From Balneolaceae bacterium UBA7797 (GTDB lineage Bacteria; Bacteroidota; Rhodothermia; Balneolales; Balneolaceae): a stretch of 64,000 bases of DNA. Numbering within the stretch: the stretch's first letter is position 1; every line of letters begins with the position of its first letter. Location of the stretch: positions 238,145-302,144 of the forward strand of contig DLCN01000019.1 in the NCBI GenBank assembly GCA_002480645.1. The letters run 5' to 3'. The notes under the pieces are model-generated. The model was not told the origin of the DNA. It was given only the letters and a program-made list of their open reading frames with translations, and did not search any database. Positions 1 to 8,828 of this stretch are shown here, piece by piece. Both the position numbers and the translations under genes were made by a program.

Positions 1-202
1 ATCCGATCTCCTGATTCTGCTCAACCGGAACCGAGCAGGCAATGAAAATTACGGCGATCAGTGTAAATGAAGCGGCTATTTTATAGATACTTTTCATGGG
101 TCTTTTCTTTTTGGTGTTTTGATCCAACCATGAATCCAGCCCTTCAAAAGAGTCGCTGTGATCGGTTTCCCTGAGTTTTTGAAATGCTTTTTCTAGTTTC
201 AT
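1..202 (-). CDS. Membrane protein downstream of ECF sigma factor, partial (probable anti-sigma factor)
   Basis: The reading frame starts at ATG 202 and runs off the left edge, so only about 67 residues are visible. It begins MKLEKAFQKLRETDHSDSFE, a charged N-terminal part of about 36 residues, followed by one hydrophobic segment (SIYKIAASFTLIAVIFIACS) and then a polar stretch. This is the layout of an inner-membrane anti-sigma factor with a cytoplasmic sigma-binding N-terminus. It starts four bases after the sigma-factor stop codon on the same strand, so the two are almost certainly co-transcribed. A lipoprotein reading is less likely because the Cys lies at the end of an internal, not N-terminal, hydrophobic segment. 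The anti-sigma role rests on position and topology only. Confidence 0.6.
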   Translation of the reverse strand, partial: MKLEKAFQKLRETDHSDSFEGLDSWLDQNTKKKRPMKSIYKIAASFTLIAVIFIACSVPVEQNQEIG

Positions 203-206
203 CGCA

Positions 207-815
207 TTACCCCACAGAGTTAATTTTTTTGATGATGGCAGAGGTTTCATGGTAAAGATCGTTCGTTTTTACAGTGCTTTTTCCGTTCAACGGCCGGGGA
301 GTTGCTCCCGGTAGTCGATCCGCTTGTTCCATGAATTCCTTTAGTTTTTCTCTTGTCCTGCTTAACCGGGATTTTACCGCCGATTCGCTGTTCTCATTCT
401 GGATCCGGGTGATCTCCTTTATTGAAAATCCACCTATTTCGAATAGCAGAATTGCTGCCCGCTCTTTTTCATTAATTTTTGACAATGCGCCAACTAACTG
501 CTGATTATCTTCGAAGTACTCGTCTTCAAAAAATAATACGTCGTTACCGGCAGTATCGTCATTAAGCGACACAAACCTGCTCCAAAATGGCTTCCGGACC
601 GCATCATAAAAACTGCGGGTAATGATCTGAAAGAACCAGCTCTTAAACTTATCCCTTTCCCTTAGCTTATGTATGTTTTCATAAGCTTTGATAAGCGATT
701 GTTGCATCACTTCTTCGGCTTCCGCCTTCGTGGATCCCGAACATAACGCTCTGCAGTAGTTAACTGCATCGTTGTAGTGGGGTTTAAGTACTTCGGTAAA
801 TTCAGATCCGGACAA
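207..815 (-). CDS. ECF-type RNA polymerase sigma factor (sigma-70 family)
   Basis: The 202-residue protein has the two-domain ECF layout. A sigma-70 region 2-like part covers about residues 12-80 (helical, with KFKSWFFQIITRSFYDAVRK typical of region 2.4). A region 4 helix-turn-helix covers about 110-165, including ERAAILLFEIGGFSIKEI and SAVKSRLSRTREKLKEF. ECF sigmas direct RNA polymerase to a small stress or envelope regulon and are held inactive by a membrane anti-sigma factor, which fits the partial gene directly downstream. The C-terminal tail of about 35 residues after the HTH is slightly long. The regulon cannot be read from the window. Confidence 0.9.
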   Translation of the reverse strand: MSGSEFTEVLKPHYNDAVNYCRALCSGSTKAEAEEVMQQSLIKAYENIHKLRERDKFKSWFFQIITRSFYDAVRKPFWSRFVSLNDDTAGNDVLFFEDEYFEDNQQLVGALSKINEKERAAILLFEIGGFSIKEITRIQNENSESAVKSRLSRTREKLKEFMEQADRLPGATPRPLNGKSTVKTNDLYHETSAIIKKINSVG

Positions 816-897
816 AATATTGTCTTTTGGAATTCATGGTTTAGCGCGCTAACACTGGTAAGACCCATCCCAAAAGGTAAAAGTCGCAGACTAATTT

Positions 898-915
898 CAG
901 AAATGTTGATTTCTG
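898..915 (-). terminator. Hairpin after the MscS gene, weak terminator candidate
   Basis: A perfect 7-bp stem with a 4-base loop (CAGAAAT / ATTTCTG) lies 8 bases beyond the stop codon of the leftward mechanosensitive channel gene. No clear U-tract follows on the minus strand, so it may only be an mRNA 3' end stabiliser. Confidence 0.35.
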
Positions 916-922
916 GTCTTAA

Positions 923-1825
923 CTAGCCTTTTTCTGTGTCAGACAGCTGTTTTACTTCAGAAACTTCTACAGGAATGGCTTTACTGGCCGAACCACTGTA
1001 CAACGATACATGAGGGAATGGAATTTCGATACCTTCTTTGTCGAAGCGGGCTTTCACTTCTTCGTTGATCGTATTCTTGAGTTGTATGTATTCATCTTTC
1101 GGAGCCCAAACCAATAACAAAAGATCGATCGATGAAGCGCCAAACATATCAAAAATGATCAATGGGGCCGGTTCCGATAACGCATATTCGTTCTTATCAG
1201 CTACATCCATCAATATCTCCCTAACTTTGCCAATGTCCTCTTTATAGGCTACCGAAACACTGCAGTTAAAACGCCGGATCGGAAACTTGGTGTTGTTGAT
1301 TACTTCTGTTTTTATGATCATTTCATTCGGGATCCTCACAAAACGGTTATCAAAAGTCCTGATCTTTACAGACAGCATATCAATAGACAATACAAATCCC
1401 GAAGTATTTCCCACGCTGATGATGTCATCCACTTTAAACGGCTGTTCGGCGATCAGGAAGAATCCACTGATTATATTTGAAACACTGGTTTGGGAGGCGA
1501 AACCAAGAGCAACACCCAAAATTCCTGCTGCTCCTAACAATGGCGCAAGACTGATCCCCAACTGCCCGAGAACGGTTACCACCAAGATGATCAGCCCAAC
1601 ATAAAAGACGATCTTTCCGGCCAGCATACCATAATGAGTGGCGTATTTTTTCGAAAAGAATGAGCGTGCCCATCCTCTTAAAATGAACAATAACGGTAAT
1701 CCCAGTGCCAGTATAATGGCGATCTTTATGGATAAGGCCAGATATTCTTCCGATAAAAAGGTATCGAGATTCAGATCATTGAGAAAATTATTCTGAACGG
1801 CTGTCGAGGTGGAATCGGTTTGCAT
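923..1825 (-). CDS. Small-conductance mechanosensitive ion channel (MscS family)
   Basis: A 300-residue protein with three N-terminal membrane segments (about residues 30-50, 65-90 and 93-112). The pore-lining TM3 has the Gly/Ala-rich pattern GAAGILGVALGFASQTSVSN, continuing into SGFFLIAEQPFKVDDII, an MscS hallmark. The beta domain and alpha/beta vestibule follow (VRIPNEMIIKTEVINNT is the typical 'PN' loop). MscS proteins form homo-heptameric inner-membrane channels that release solutes on hypo-osmotic shock. Length matches the minimal MscS type. Its start is 20 bases after the stop of the upstream DUF432-like gene, so the two form an operon. Confidence 0.93.
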   Translation of the reverse strand: MQTDSTSTAVQNNFLNDLNLDTFLSEEYLALSIKIAIILALGLPLLFILRGWARSFFSKKYATHYGMLAGKIVFYVGLIILVVTVLGQLGISLAPLLGAAGILGVALGFASQTSVSNIISGFFLIAEQPFKVDDIISVGNTSGFVLSIDMLSVKIRTFDNRFVRIPNEMIIKTEVINNTKFPIRRFNCSVSVAYKEDIGKVREILMDVADKNEYALSEPAPLIIFDMFGASSIDLLLLVWAPKDEYIQLKNTINEEVKARFDKEGIEIPFPHVSLYSGSASKAIPVEVSEVKQLSDTEKG

Positions 1826-1845
1826 AACTCGTAAAATTTGTTCGT

Positions 1846-2637
1846 TTATTTTGCTGAAATGAACGTGTCGTCGAATAACTTTTTAAAGGTGCGGGTCGCG
1901 AAACTATTCGGGATCGGATTTCGGGGTTTGCTCAACAAGGTACCCGTTCCCATCGAAGCAGGTAACTTACCGGTCATACTTATATCGCTGTTCTGCTCCT
2001 CTCCGTGGTACTCGATCACCGTCTGATCTGCCCATAATTCATCATTTGCATCAAATATGCTTAGCCGGTCTACCCGGAAACAAAACTTCTCAAAGTTAAG
2101 CTCTTCGTGAGTTTTGTTAATGATGGTGATTGGACAATTGATCAGTGACACAGAGTTATTCAGATCCGTCAGATTTCTTCGTGCACGGGTACTTTGCCAG
2201 TAACAAAGCTCCCCTTCCACAGGATTGCCAAACCAGGTTCTGTTCAACTTACGACTGGGGATTTCTGTGAGTATGTACTCTTCCTTCTTTAGTTTGATCT
2301 GTGCCCATACCGGCACCCGGGTGTAAATATGTATTTTAGATCCCGCGGCTATCTTAAGTGGATATTCTGAACTGATAATGACCGGCAAATTTGGAAATAC
2401 CGGTTTGATATCTACCTCAGAGGTTGAACTTTCTTTGGCATAACGGGTCCATTTAATTTTATCAGCCGGTAATTCATCCACGGGTTTATTCAGATCTTCG
2501 CCCTCTGTCTCATTACTTGAAGCAACCCAGAATTCGTCATTTTTCCTCTTCAGCCAGATATGTAGGGTGTCAATCTGTACATGCAGTTCCCCTTTTTCTG
2601 AATCTACTGTATGAGTTTTCCAGATTTCGTTATTCAT
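1846..2637 (-). CDS. DUF432-like cytoplasmic protein of unknown function
   Basis: A soluble protein of about 263 residues without signal peptide or membrane segment, rich in beta-strand-like stretches with Trp and Tyr. I start it at ATG 2637 (MNNEIWKTHTV) rather than the GTG eight codons upstream. The sequence resembles DUF432 proteins, a family known mainly from archaea and some bacteria, often beside mechanosensitive channel genes; this is from memory, not a search. The neighbour here is indeed an MscS gene 20 bases downstream in the same operon, so a role linked to channel function or osmotic response is plausible but unproven. No catalytic motif is visible. Confidence 0.6.
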   Translation of the reverse strand: MNNEIWKTHTVDSEKGELHVQIDTLHIWLKRKNDEFWVASSNETEGEDLNKPVDELPADKIKWTRYAKESSTSEVDIKPVFPNLPVIISSEYPLKIAAGSKIHIYTRVPVWAQIKLKKEEYILTEIPSRKLNRTWFGNPVEGELCYWQSTRARRNLTDLNNSVSLINCPITIINKTHEELNFEKFCFRVDRLSIFDANDELWADQTVIEYHGEEQNSDISMTGKLPASMGTGTLLSKPRNPIPNSFATRTFKKLFDDTFISAK

Positions 2638-2796
2638 ACTTTTCACTACCTTTGATGGCACTTTTTTTGATTATTTCTGTATGTGCTCAAGAAAATCAAA
2701 AATTGCTTAAACAGATACTCTCTTAAATCTTTTTTCATCCGAAAAGAGAAAAATAGTTCCCTTTAACAACAGAGTTGCTAGGTATTCTGTTCAATA

Positions 2797-3957
2797 TTAT
2801 TTCAACATTCCCGATCGCCATGATAGCACACTTACCGCCACCGAGCTCAGTGCCAGAAAGATGAAGGCTCCGGATAATTGAAATTCCGTGGTAATTGCCC
2901 CCATCACCGGTTGAGACAACATCGCACCAAAATAACCAAAGGTAGCCACAGAGGTTAATGCGATGGCTCCTTCTCTACCCGCAGCACTAAATACCAGCGG
3001 AAAATTGAGGGCAATTCCGGCGCCTGTAAGAAATAATCCAAAAGCTCCGGTGTAAATATTCGGAATAAACACGGAAATGAAGATGCCGGATGCTGCTACC
3101 ACATTTCCAACGATCAATACATGTTTGGCACCATAGCGGCTTTTAAGATGATCGCCAAAAACCCGCATCAGCAGCATGGAGCCGGCATACATGGCGTAAC
3201 CTATTGGCGCAAAGCCATCCACTGCTTTAATGTAATCGGTGAAGAACAGGCCTACCCAGTTCATGATGGAAGCTTCTATGGATGAGGCCAGAAATACAAT
3301 GATCCCCAAAGCGATCAACCCTCCGTGTGGCCAGACGAATTTTTGGCGAGGTGCATCGGGATGCGGCGCGTCTTTTGGTAAGTATCCTGATATCAGGATA
3401 AGAATGGTGATCATTAATACTGAAGCACCGATAAAATGAACCTGAGTGGAGATTCCGATCGAGGTTGCTGCTGTGCCCAGCAAAGCGCCGGTCAGATTTC
3501 CTACCCCAAACCAGGAATGGATCTTCGACATATGCGACCTTCCCGTATCGGCTTCCAGTTTTGCTCCCAGCGCATTGATGGAGATATTATACCCGCTTGA
3601 AAAAAAACCAACCATAAAGAGCATTAAGGCTAAACCCACCCAATGATGAATAAAAGCGATCGGAATCAGAATTAATGAAACGATCCCACCCATAAATAGA
3701 GCCAGATTTCTGGCTCCGAATTTACCGATCGCAACGGTAAGTATGGGCATCATCACAATATTACCTACGCCCCGCATCAATAAAACGTACCCTAATGTGG
3801 CTGCTGTCAGGAAGGCTGCATCCCGAACATCCGGTACCCGGGAGGCCCAGGTAGAAAAGCTCATACCAATAATGAAAAACCCAAGACAAATGGCGTAGAA
3901 CTCAATTTGATGTTTTTTTCCCTCATCCTGTGGCTGAGGTAGCACATTGGTAAGCAT
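2797..3957 (-). CDS. MFS transporter, YbjJ/fucose-permease-like
   Basis: A 386-residue protein with about 12 hydrophobic segments in two six-helix halves separated by a short hydrophilic loop near residue 195 (GYLPKDAPHPDAPRQKF). The first half has WASRVPDVRDA after TM1, characteristic of the YbjJ-like branch of the major facilitator superfamily, and GARN between TM2 and TM3. MFS proteins are secondary transporters in the inner membrane. The substrate cannot be inferred; related proteins are annotated as sugar or drug permeases. The gene stands alone, with the next rightward gene divergent from it. Confidence 0.85.
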   Translation of the reverse strand: MLTNVLPQPQDEGKKHQIEFYAICLGFFIIGMSFSTWASRVPDVRDAAFLTAATLGYVLLMRGVGNIVMMPILTVAIGKFGARNLALFMGGIVSLILIPIAFIHHWVGLALMLFMVGFFSSGYNISINALGAKLEADTGRSHMSKIHSWFGVGNLTGALLGTAATSIGISTQVHFIGASVLMITILILISGYLPKDAPHPDAPRQKFVWPHGGLIALGIIVFLASSIEASIMNWVGLFFTDYIKAVDGFAPIGYAMYAGSMLLMRVFGDHLKSRYGAKHVLIVGNVVAASGIFISVFIPNIYTGAFGLFLTGAGIALNFPLVFSAAGREGAIALTSVATFGYFGAMLSQPVMGAITTEFQLSGAFIFLALSSVAVSVLSWRSGMLK

Positions 3958-4080
3958 GTTGTAAACAGACTTCGAAATTAGTCAGCAAAAATACCAGTAA
4001 AATTTGCTATCTCATAAGTTTTGAAGGAATGGTTTCCATTAAATAATGTTTCGATATTTCAGTGTTAGGTCAGGGTTCAA

Positions 4081-4088
4081 TACCTTTG
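4081..4088 (+). promoter_or_regulatory. Bacteroidota-type -7 promoter element (TACCTTTG)
   Basis: TACCTTTG matches the TAnnTTTG -7 consensus of Bacteroidota sigma-A promoters and lies 24 bases before the ATG of the small membrane protein gene. No convincing TTG -33 element is placed 19-21 bases upstream, so the call rests on the -7 box and position. Confidence 0.5.
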
Positions 4089-4111
4089 CAGAAAATTAAA
4101 TTCAGATATTC

Positions 4112-4552
4112 ATGGAATACGCAGTTTTAGTAATCATTCACGTTCTTTTAGCCATCATCATTATTGGTGGAATTCTCATCGGCCGCACCGCCATTATCCC
4201 TTTTGCCGGAAAATCCGGTAATGCTGATTTCGCCTTCAACTTTGATAAGGCTTTTAGCCGAGGTTCGCACGCCGCATTAACCATTCAATTTCTGGTGGGC
4301 TTCCGTCTGGCCATGCTACAACTCTCTATGGGTGACTGGTTCACTTTCGAAAGCAGCATGTCGGTCAGCATTGTAGCTAAACTCGCCTTATGGGTGCTGT
4401 TATTCGCATGGACCATCATCGGAAAGAAAATGAAATTAAATGACCCCGAAACCGCCGATCTATCCGGCCTGAAAAAGTACTACAATGTGCTCACTATTTT
4501 TGCCTTAGCACTATTGTTCTTCGGACTGAACATGAGATTGGCGCTCGTGTAA
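4112..4552 (+). CDS. Four-helix integral membrane protein of unknown function
   Basis: A 146-residue protein with four hydrophobic segments (about residues 5-25, 52-72, 85-105 and 125-143) and short charged loops. The loop KFDKAFSRGSHA-like region (FNFDKAFSRGSHAALTIQF) and the GKKMKLNDPET loop are distinctive. The general shape recalls CopD/DUF2269-like four-helix proteins, but no metal- or haem-binding pattern is certain (one His in HAALT and one near the N-terminus). It is preceded by a good -7 box and followed by the ABM-protein gene on the same strand after 124 bases. No function is assigned. Confidence 0.75.
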   Translation: MEYAVLVIIHVLLAIIIIGGILIGRTAIIPFAGKSGNADFAFNFDKAFSRGSHAALTIQFLVGFRLAMLQLSMGDWFTFESSMSVSIVAKLALWVLLFAWTIIGKKMKLNDPETADLSGLKKYYNVLTIFALALLFFGLNMRLALV

Positions 4553-4611
4553 CCTATAGTTATTTAAGGGCAAGGTACTTTTAAAAAGACCCGGATCATT
4601 TTCGAAATCTT

Positions 4612-4634
4612 TTATTTAGAATAATTCTAAATAA
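4612..4634. promoter_or_regulatory. Perfect 23-bp palindrome, probable metal-regulator (Fur/DtxR-type) operator
   Basis: Two perfect 11-base arms (TTATTTAGAAT and ATTCTAAATAA) surround one central base, ending 42 bases before the ATG of the haem-monooxygenase-like gene. The TTAG..CTAA half-sites resemble DtxR/IdeR- or Fur-type iron boxes. The downstream family (IsdG/HmoA-like ABM fold) is commonly iron- or haem-linked, which supports iron control. Which regulator binds is inference. Confidence 0.6.
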
Positions 4635-4676
4635 CCATACATTTAGTCACTCAATCACTAATTGAACACTAAAAGT

Positions 4677-5015
4677 ATGTCTGAACTTAATCTGGGTTTT
4701 GTAGCCATAAATTACATTTCATGCACTCCTGAGTATCAGGGGCGCTTCGAAGAACTATTCAAATCACGTGCCGGTGCTATCGATACTCTACCCGGTTTTC
4801 GCCACATGCATGTGCTAAAGCCTCAGGTTCCCGGAGAGGAAAATCTTGTGATCAGTTACTGGGATACAGAAGAGGATTTTAAAGCATGGACTAAATCTGA
4901 AGCTTTCATTAAAGGCCATAAACGCGGCTTCGAAGATGTGAAGAAAGCTAAAGATGCCGGACAGGAACCACCTATGACCTCCTCATTCAAGACCTATGAG
5001 ATCATTACCAACTAA
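4677..5015 (+). CDS. Antibiotic biosynthesis monooxygenase (ABM) fold protein, HmoA/IsdG-like
   Basis: A 112-residue single-domain protein starting at ATG 4677 (MSELNLGFVAINYISC); a TTG five codons upstream is less likely. The pattern YQGRFEELFKSRAGAIDTLPGFRHMHVL, read in pieces, followed by ISYWDTEEDFKAWTKSEAF and the His of KGHKRGF, is typical of ABM-fold proteins of the HmoA/IsdG group. These act as dimers and include haem-degrading monooxygenases that free iron in the cytoplasm. The perfect palindrome upstream fits iron control. The 3' end overlaps the start of a 45-codon gene. Whether it truly degrades haem or is a general ABM-fold quinol oxygenase cannot be decided from sequence. Confidence 0.85.
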   Translation: MSELNLGFVAINYISCTPEYQGRFEELFKSRAGAIDTLPGFRHMHVLKPQVPGEENLVISYWDTEEDFKAWTKSEAFIKGHKRGFEDVKKAKDAGQEPPMTSSFKTYEIITN

Positions 5016-5133
5016 GGATACTAGTGGTCTTAAAAAGATCTTAAAACGATTTGGTATCGCAGGTTTTCTCTTCTTTTTCATTAAGGGATTGGTCTGGTTA
5101 GCCGTTCTTTATTTCGGGGTTCAGTTCTTTTGA
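4996..5133 (+). CDS. Short single-span membrane protein overlapping the ABM gene
   Basis: A 45-codon frame starts at ATG inside the ABM gene, 20 bases before its stop codon and in another frame. It encodes a basic N-terminus (MRSLPTKDTSGLKKILKRFG) followed by one strongly hydrophobic segment (IAGFLFFFIKGLVWLAVLYF) and the tail GVQFF. Basic head plus a helix of about 24 residues is what a real inner-membrane microprotein looks like, and similar short proteins are common in Bacteroidota genomes as far as I recall. The overlap suggests translational coupling to the ABM protein and shared control by the palindrome upstream. Function unknown. Confidence 0.6.
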   Translation: MRSLPTKDTSGLKKILKRFGIAGFLFFFIKGLVWLAVLYFGVQFF

Positions 5134-5200
5134 TGATCTCTCTGTAGTAATTCCTTAACAGTTTTTTTTGTATCTACCGTAAATCAATCACGGAGATATC

Positions 5201-6349
5201 ATGAAAAAAAGTCTGTTCTTATTAATTATTACAGGTCTGAGTATTAAGGTATCGGCACAATCCACAAATGGCCACGATCATGCTCACGATCAGAAGGTCT
5301 ATTTTCCGGATGTGCCGGGCTTTTACACCTTATCGTGTGATTTTCACATGCATACTGTGTTTTCTGATGGAAGTGTATGGCCGAATATTCGGGTTCAGGA
5401 AGCAAACCGGGAAGGATTGGATTGTATCTCAACAACGGAACATTTAGAGTATCAGCCTCATAGCAAAGACATCCCTCATCCCGATCGAAACCGGTCGTTT
5501 GAACTGGCAAGTCACGCCGCCAGAAATAGCGAACTGATCGTGGTAGCCGGCTCTGAGATCACCCGTTCCATGCCTCCGGGCCACACCAATGCCATCTTTA
5601 TTGAGGATGCCAACCCGATTCTACAAGACAACGCCATGGATGCGTTCAGAGAAGCCAGGAAACAGAACGCGTTTGTGTTTACCAATCACCCCATGTGGAC
5701 GGCTCAGCGAAAAGACGGGATCGCGAAATACGAACCTATGCATCTTGAATTGATCGAAAAAGGGATGCTCCACGGAATTGAAGTGGTCAATGAAACGACA
5801 TTTTCTGACGAAGCCATTGCATTGGCATTGAAATATGATCTCACATTCATTGGCACCTCCGACATTCACGGGCTTACCGACTGGCTATACGATATTCCTC
5901 ATGGTGGTCACCGACCGGTTACACTGGTTTTCTCAGCTGAACGAACAAAAGAAGGAATGAAAGCCGCACTTTTTAATAAACAAACAGTGGTTTGGTATAA
6001 GGATATGTTTATTGGTCGTAAAGAGTGGCTGGACCCACTTTTACATAACTCGCTGGAAGTTTCAGCACTGGGTTATGATGGGGATACCTCTGTGCTAAGT
6101 GTTGAGATTAATAATCCTACACATTCTCATTATATCATACAGAATAAAAGTGATTATACCTTTCATGAGGATCCTTCAATCATGATTATTGAACCTCAAA
6201 GCACTAAGATCCTTTCTGTAAAAACGCTGGAAAGATTCGACTCGGTGATCCTTCCATTTACCTTCCTGAACGCCATGTATGCACCTGATACCTATCCGAC
6301 CATATTCTATGAGTTAAGCACAAAAAATGATCCGGATACCTCAAACTAA
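5201..6349 (+). CDS. Secreted PHP-domain phosphoesterase, Sb-PDE family
   Basis: A 382-residue protein with a signal peptide (MKKSLFLLIITGLSIKVSAQ). A PHP metal-binding domain follows: CDFHMHTVFSDGSVWP at about residues 45-60 supplies the first His pair and Asp, TTEHLEYQPH, AGSEITRSMPPGHTN and FTNHPMW supply further ligands, and TSDIHGLTDW closes the site. PHP enzymes hydrolyse phosphoesters with a trinuclear metal site. The overall layout matches the family named after the Sphingobium phosphodiesterase Sb-PDE, which acts on organophosphate diesters. A C-terminal domain of about 100 residues follows. A Shine-Dalgarno-like GGAG lies 5 bases before the ATG. The true substrate is unknown; it should act in the periplasm. 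Confidence 0.85.
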   Translation: MKKSLFLLIITGLSIKVSAQSTNGHDHAHDQKVYFPDVPGFYTLSCDFHMHTVFSDGSVWPNIRVQEANREGLDCISTTEHLEYQPHSKDIPHPDRNRSFELASHAARNSELIVVAGSEITRSMPPGHTNAIFIEDANPILQDNAMDAFREARKQNAFVFTNHPMWTAQRKDGIAKYEPMHLELIEKGMLHGIEVVNETTFSDEAIALALKYDLTFIGTSDIHGLTDWLYDIPHGGHRPVTLVFSAERTKEGMKAALFNKQTVVWYKDMFIGRKEWLDPLLHNSLEVSALGYDGDTSVLSVEINNPTHSHYIIQNKSDYTFHEDPSIMIIEPQSTKILSVKTLERFDSVILPFTFLNAMYAPDTYPTIFYELSTKNDPDTSN

Positions 6350-6464
6350 ACCGTTCATTTCCGGGCCCGGTTCATCGCCGGGTTTTCTGTTTTCTCTGAC
6401 CATCTTAACCCATTGATATACAACTCCTAATTGCCTATATATCAGCTCAACGCAGCAGATCAAA

Positions 6465-8828
6465 ATGGCAGACAAAAACTCCAAGCTTGAATTACTGGAA
6501 ATGAAGCTTGATATGCTTATCAAAAAGCAGCATCGGCTTGATTCTGATATTCAATTTCTGAGTTCTCAGATCCGCTCGCTAAGTGATGAAGAGAAGGAAT
6601 CTGTTGAGACTCCTGCCACTGAGGAACACATTCCGGAAGAAGTCAGCCTTCATGAATTCAACGAAACCGAAGAGCTGGAAAACGCCATTACGCAAGAGAT
6701 CCCAAAAGAAAAAGAATCGGAACCCTCTTCTGAGATTCTACCGGGCAGAGTTGATTGGGAAAAGGTGATCGGCGAGAATATCATCAATAAGATCGGGATC
6801 ATTATCACTGTGATCGGTGTGGGAATTGGTGCCAACTATGTGATCGAACATGATCTTATCAGCCCGGCAATGCGGATTATGCTGGGGTATCTATTCAGTT
6901 TTGGTTTGCTGGGTGTTGCTTACCGGCTTCGTAAAAAATATCTGAATTACAGTTCAGTTTTGATGGGCGGAGGCATGGCGAGTATGTATTTACTCACTTT
7001 TGCCGCCTATAATTTCTATGCTCTTATTCCACAGATCGTAGCATTCGGTGTGATGGTAGTTCTCACACTGATCACCGTTGCATTATCGATCGGATACGAC
7101 AGAGAATGGATCTCCGTATTTGGTCAGGTGGGCGGGTATGCCGTTCCGTTTCTTCTGGGTGATGAAACTGGAAGTACACTCGTCTTATTCAGTTACGTGC
7201 TTCTCCTGAATGTTGGTATACTCTGGGTAGCATTACAGAAATACTGGCGCATACTGTATTATTCAGCCTTCGTCTTTACCTGGCTAATTTTTCTTACCTG
7301 GTTTACCAACGAACCGGCGGCAGACAGAGATGTGGCCATGAGTTTTCTGTTCTCCACTTTGTATTTCCTTATTTTTTATGCCGCTTTTTTAGGCTACAAA
7401 GTGAGAACTCAATTATCCTTCTCATCTCTGGATATTTCTACGCTGCTAACGAATACCTCCCTTTACTTCGGGATCGGGTATGTAGCTTTAGAAGCGGATC
7501 ATAGCCATATTCATGGCCTGTTCACCATTATTGTTGCAGCCATTCACCTTGTTGTAGGACAGATATTACAACGGGTACCATTACCATCTCCGGCCATAAA
7601 GAATTTTGTAAACGGGTTGGTGCTGGTCTTTATCACTTTAGCCATTCCGATTCAATTTCAGGACCGATGGATCACCATGGCCTGGAGTATGGAAGCGTTA
7701 CTCTTATTCTGGCTGGGGCGGACCAAGGCTATGAAAGTTTTTGAAGTTCTCTCATACCCGTTATTGGTCTTATCCTATCTCAGTTTGCTGATGTATTATT
7801 TTGAGTTTGAACTCTTTACGATGGGCGGAACCCCTGCTCCACTATTAAATTCCTTCTTTGGCACTTTCATAGTGTTCTGGGCTGCTTTTGCAGGCATCCA
7901 TTACATACAACTCCATTACCAAAATTCTGCATTACCAGAGCGCTCGCTGATCTTGAAATTTACCCGTCTGGGAGTCCCGTTTGTACTGATAATAACGCTG
8001 TATTTTGTACTGTTAACAGAGATCAGCCATGCTTTTGAATGGTGGCGGGATAATACTGAGATCACCCAAACTGTGACTGATAGTTTTTATGGCAGCAGAA
8101 AAGTATCCGACCCGGCAATCTCTTCCTTCAAGCGGCTTTGGATGATCAACTATTCCATTCTGTTCCTGATTGCGGGGAGCTTTGTAAACAACCGTTTTAG
8201 CAAATCTGATTTTATAAACCGCAGTATTCTCATTTTCAGCCTCATCTTCTTATATGTTGTGCTGGCCACCTTCTTCGGTGATATAAAAACGCTCCGGGAA
8301 TTATATCTTGGAACTCTGGACGGGAAAGGGTTCGATCAGGGTATATCCAATATCCTCATCCGGTATGTAGTGATCGCTTTCGCTTCTGCTATGGTCTTTA
8401 AGATCCGGGACTTGCTTACTTTTGCAAAAACCATCCGGCAACCTGTAATATTTTTTGAAACGCTTCTCGCTTTTTTGGGGGTGTTTCTGGCAAGTTCAGA
8501 ACTCATTCAATGGCTGGATCTGGCGGGTTTTGAAAACTCCTACAAGCTGGGGCTCAGCGTACTCTGGGGTATCTCTTCTCTCATTCTCATTCTGATTGGG
8601 ATGTTCAAACGAAAGGTTCACCTTCGTATTGAAGCCATGATCCTTTTCTCTGCCACTCTGTTTAAATTGTTCTTTTACGATATCAGCCACCTGTCCACGA
8701 TCTCAAAAACCATTGTATTTCTCTCTCTTGGGATCTTATTGCTTATCATCTCTTATTTTTATAACCGGTTTAAAGACCGGATCTATGAGGAAGAGGAATC
8801 AGAAATCGTTAATTCATCCGCTCATTAA
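6465..8828 (+). CDS. DUF2339-type polytopic membrane protein
   Basis: A 787-residue protein. It begins with a coiled-coil-like stretch (about residues 5-40, LELLEMKLDMLIKKQHRLDS), then an acidic Glu/Pro-rich linker, then roughly 20 hydrophobic segments to the C-terminus. DWEKVIGENIINKIGIIIT at about 96-115 just before the first helix is the typical DUF2339 entry motif (W-E..iG.k..nkiGi), and YWRILYYSAFVFTW and LYLGTLDGKGFDQG are internal loops. DUF2339 proteins are large, mostly uncharacterised inner-membrane proteins. Its last 20 bases overlap the end of the convergent GIY-YIG gene. No transport or enzyme motif was recognised. Confidence 0.85.
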   Translation: MADKNSKLELLEMKLDMLIKKQHRLDSDIQFLSSQIRSLSDEEKESVETPATEEHIPEEVSLHEFNETEELENAITQEIPKEKESEPSSEILPGRVDWEKVIGENIINKIGIIITVIGVGIGANYVIEHDLISPAMRIMLGYLFSFGLLGVAYRLRKKYLNYSSVLMGGGMASMYLLTFAAYNFYALIPQIVAFGVMVVLTLITVALSIGYDREWISVFGQVGGYAVPFLLGDETGSTLVLFSYVLLLNVGILWVALQKYWRILYYSAFVFTWLIFLTWFTNEPAADRDVAMSFLFSTLYFLIFYAAFLGYKVRTQLSFSSLDISTLLTNTSLYFGIGYVALEADHSHIHGLFTIIVAAIHLVVGQILQRVPLPSPAIKNFVNGLVLVFITLAIPIQFQDRWITMAWSMEALLLFWLGRTKAMKVFEVLSYPLLVLSYLSLLMYYFEFELFTMGGTPAPLLNSFFGTFIVFWAAFAGIHYIQLHYQNSALPERSLILKFTRLGVPFVLIITLYFVLLTEISHAFEWWRDNTEITQTVTDSFYGSRKVSDPAISSFKRLWMINYSILFLIAGSFVNNRFSKSDFINRSILIFSLIFLYVVLATFFGDIKTLRELYLGTLDGKGFDQGISNILIRYVVIAFASAMVFKIRDLLTFAKTIRQPVIFFETLLAFLGVFLASSELIQWLDLAGFENSYKLGLSVLWGISSLILILIGMFKRKVHLRIEAMILFSATLFKLFFYDISHLSTISKTIVFLSLGILLLIISYFYNRFKDRIYEEEESEIVNSSAH

